This document shows, piece after piece, positions 63,198 to 64,000 of a stretch of 64,000 nt of DNA. This DNA is from Halomonas sp. KG2 (GTDB taxonomy: Bacteria; Pseudomonadota; Gammaproteobacteria; Pseudomonadales; Halomonadaceae): positions 2,666,001-2,730,000 of the forward strand of contig CP098528.1 of NCBI GenBank assembly GCA_030440445.1. Direction: 5' to 3'. The position numbers were made by a program, and so were the translations under genes. The notes under the pieces are model-generated. The model was not told where the DNA came from and searched no databases. It saw only the letters and a program-made list of their open reading frames with translations. Numbering within the stretch: the first letter of the stretch is position 1; each line of letters opens with the position of its first letter.

Positions 63198-64000
<803 letters not shown>

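Overview
The window is a compact, largely syntenic piece of a gammaproteobacterial chromosome, most like Halomonas or a close relative in the Halomonadaceae/Oceanospirillales. This is inferred from protein character (acidic, medium-GC coding), from gene order resembling Pseudomonas and E. coli, and from a Mrp-type Na+/H+ antiporter typical of halophiles and alkaliphiles. Almost every base is in recognisable housekeeping genes. No gap exceeds 300 bases, and I saw no tRNA, rRNA, CRISPR array, insertion sequence, prophage or defence island.

Region 1 (1-13.8 kb). The 3' end of darP (yjgA) converges on a long minus-strand operon, mreB-mreC-mreD-maf-rng-yhdP-tldD: cell shape, nucleotide sanitation, RNA processing, envelope lipid transport and peptide maturation. 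The same order occurs in E. coli. Divergent from mreB is gatC-gatA-gatB, the tRNA-dependent amidotransferase, ending at a strong terminator.

Region 2 (13.8-29.5 kb). This part holds sixA, gpsA, htpG (with a near-perfect heat-shock sigma-32 promoter), a YkvA-like protein, the lytic transglycosylase slt, a LysE/RhtB exporter, a cold-shock protein, an acidic repeat-bearing lipoprotein, a YegS-like lipid kinase, pepN, yajQ, cobO and hisZ-purA.

Region 3 (29.6-44.9 kb). The classical hflC-hflK-hflX-hfq-miaA-mutL-amiB-tsaE-nnr cluster is on the minus strand. It is followed by queG, orn, rsgA, a rhodanese and psd. The order matches Pseudomonas, except that the motAB genes found there between rsgA and the rhodanese are absent.

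Region 4 (44.9-57.4 kb). A block sits between psd and serB. It contains the EF-P modification set (epmA, efp, epmB), leuA, a voltage-gated cation channel with an unusually acidic selectivity filter, a six-gene Mrp antiporter operon with fused mrpAB divergent from the channel, and a small lipoprotein. Channel and antiporter together suggest a sodium (or calcium) cycle; this is the most interesting association in the window.

Region 5 (57.4-64 kb). This is serB-parC, then a chemoreceptor gene with a flagellar sigma-28-type promoter inserted between parC and parE; parE is cut by the window end.

Recurring themes are tight translational coupling (six TAATG stop/start overlaps) and several TTG or GTG starts backed by good Shine-Dalgarno sequences. 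I found no convincing new multi-gene system; the findings are regulatory sites, a channel variant and repeat-driven protein variation.
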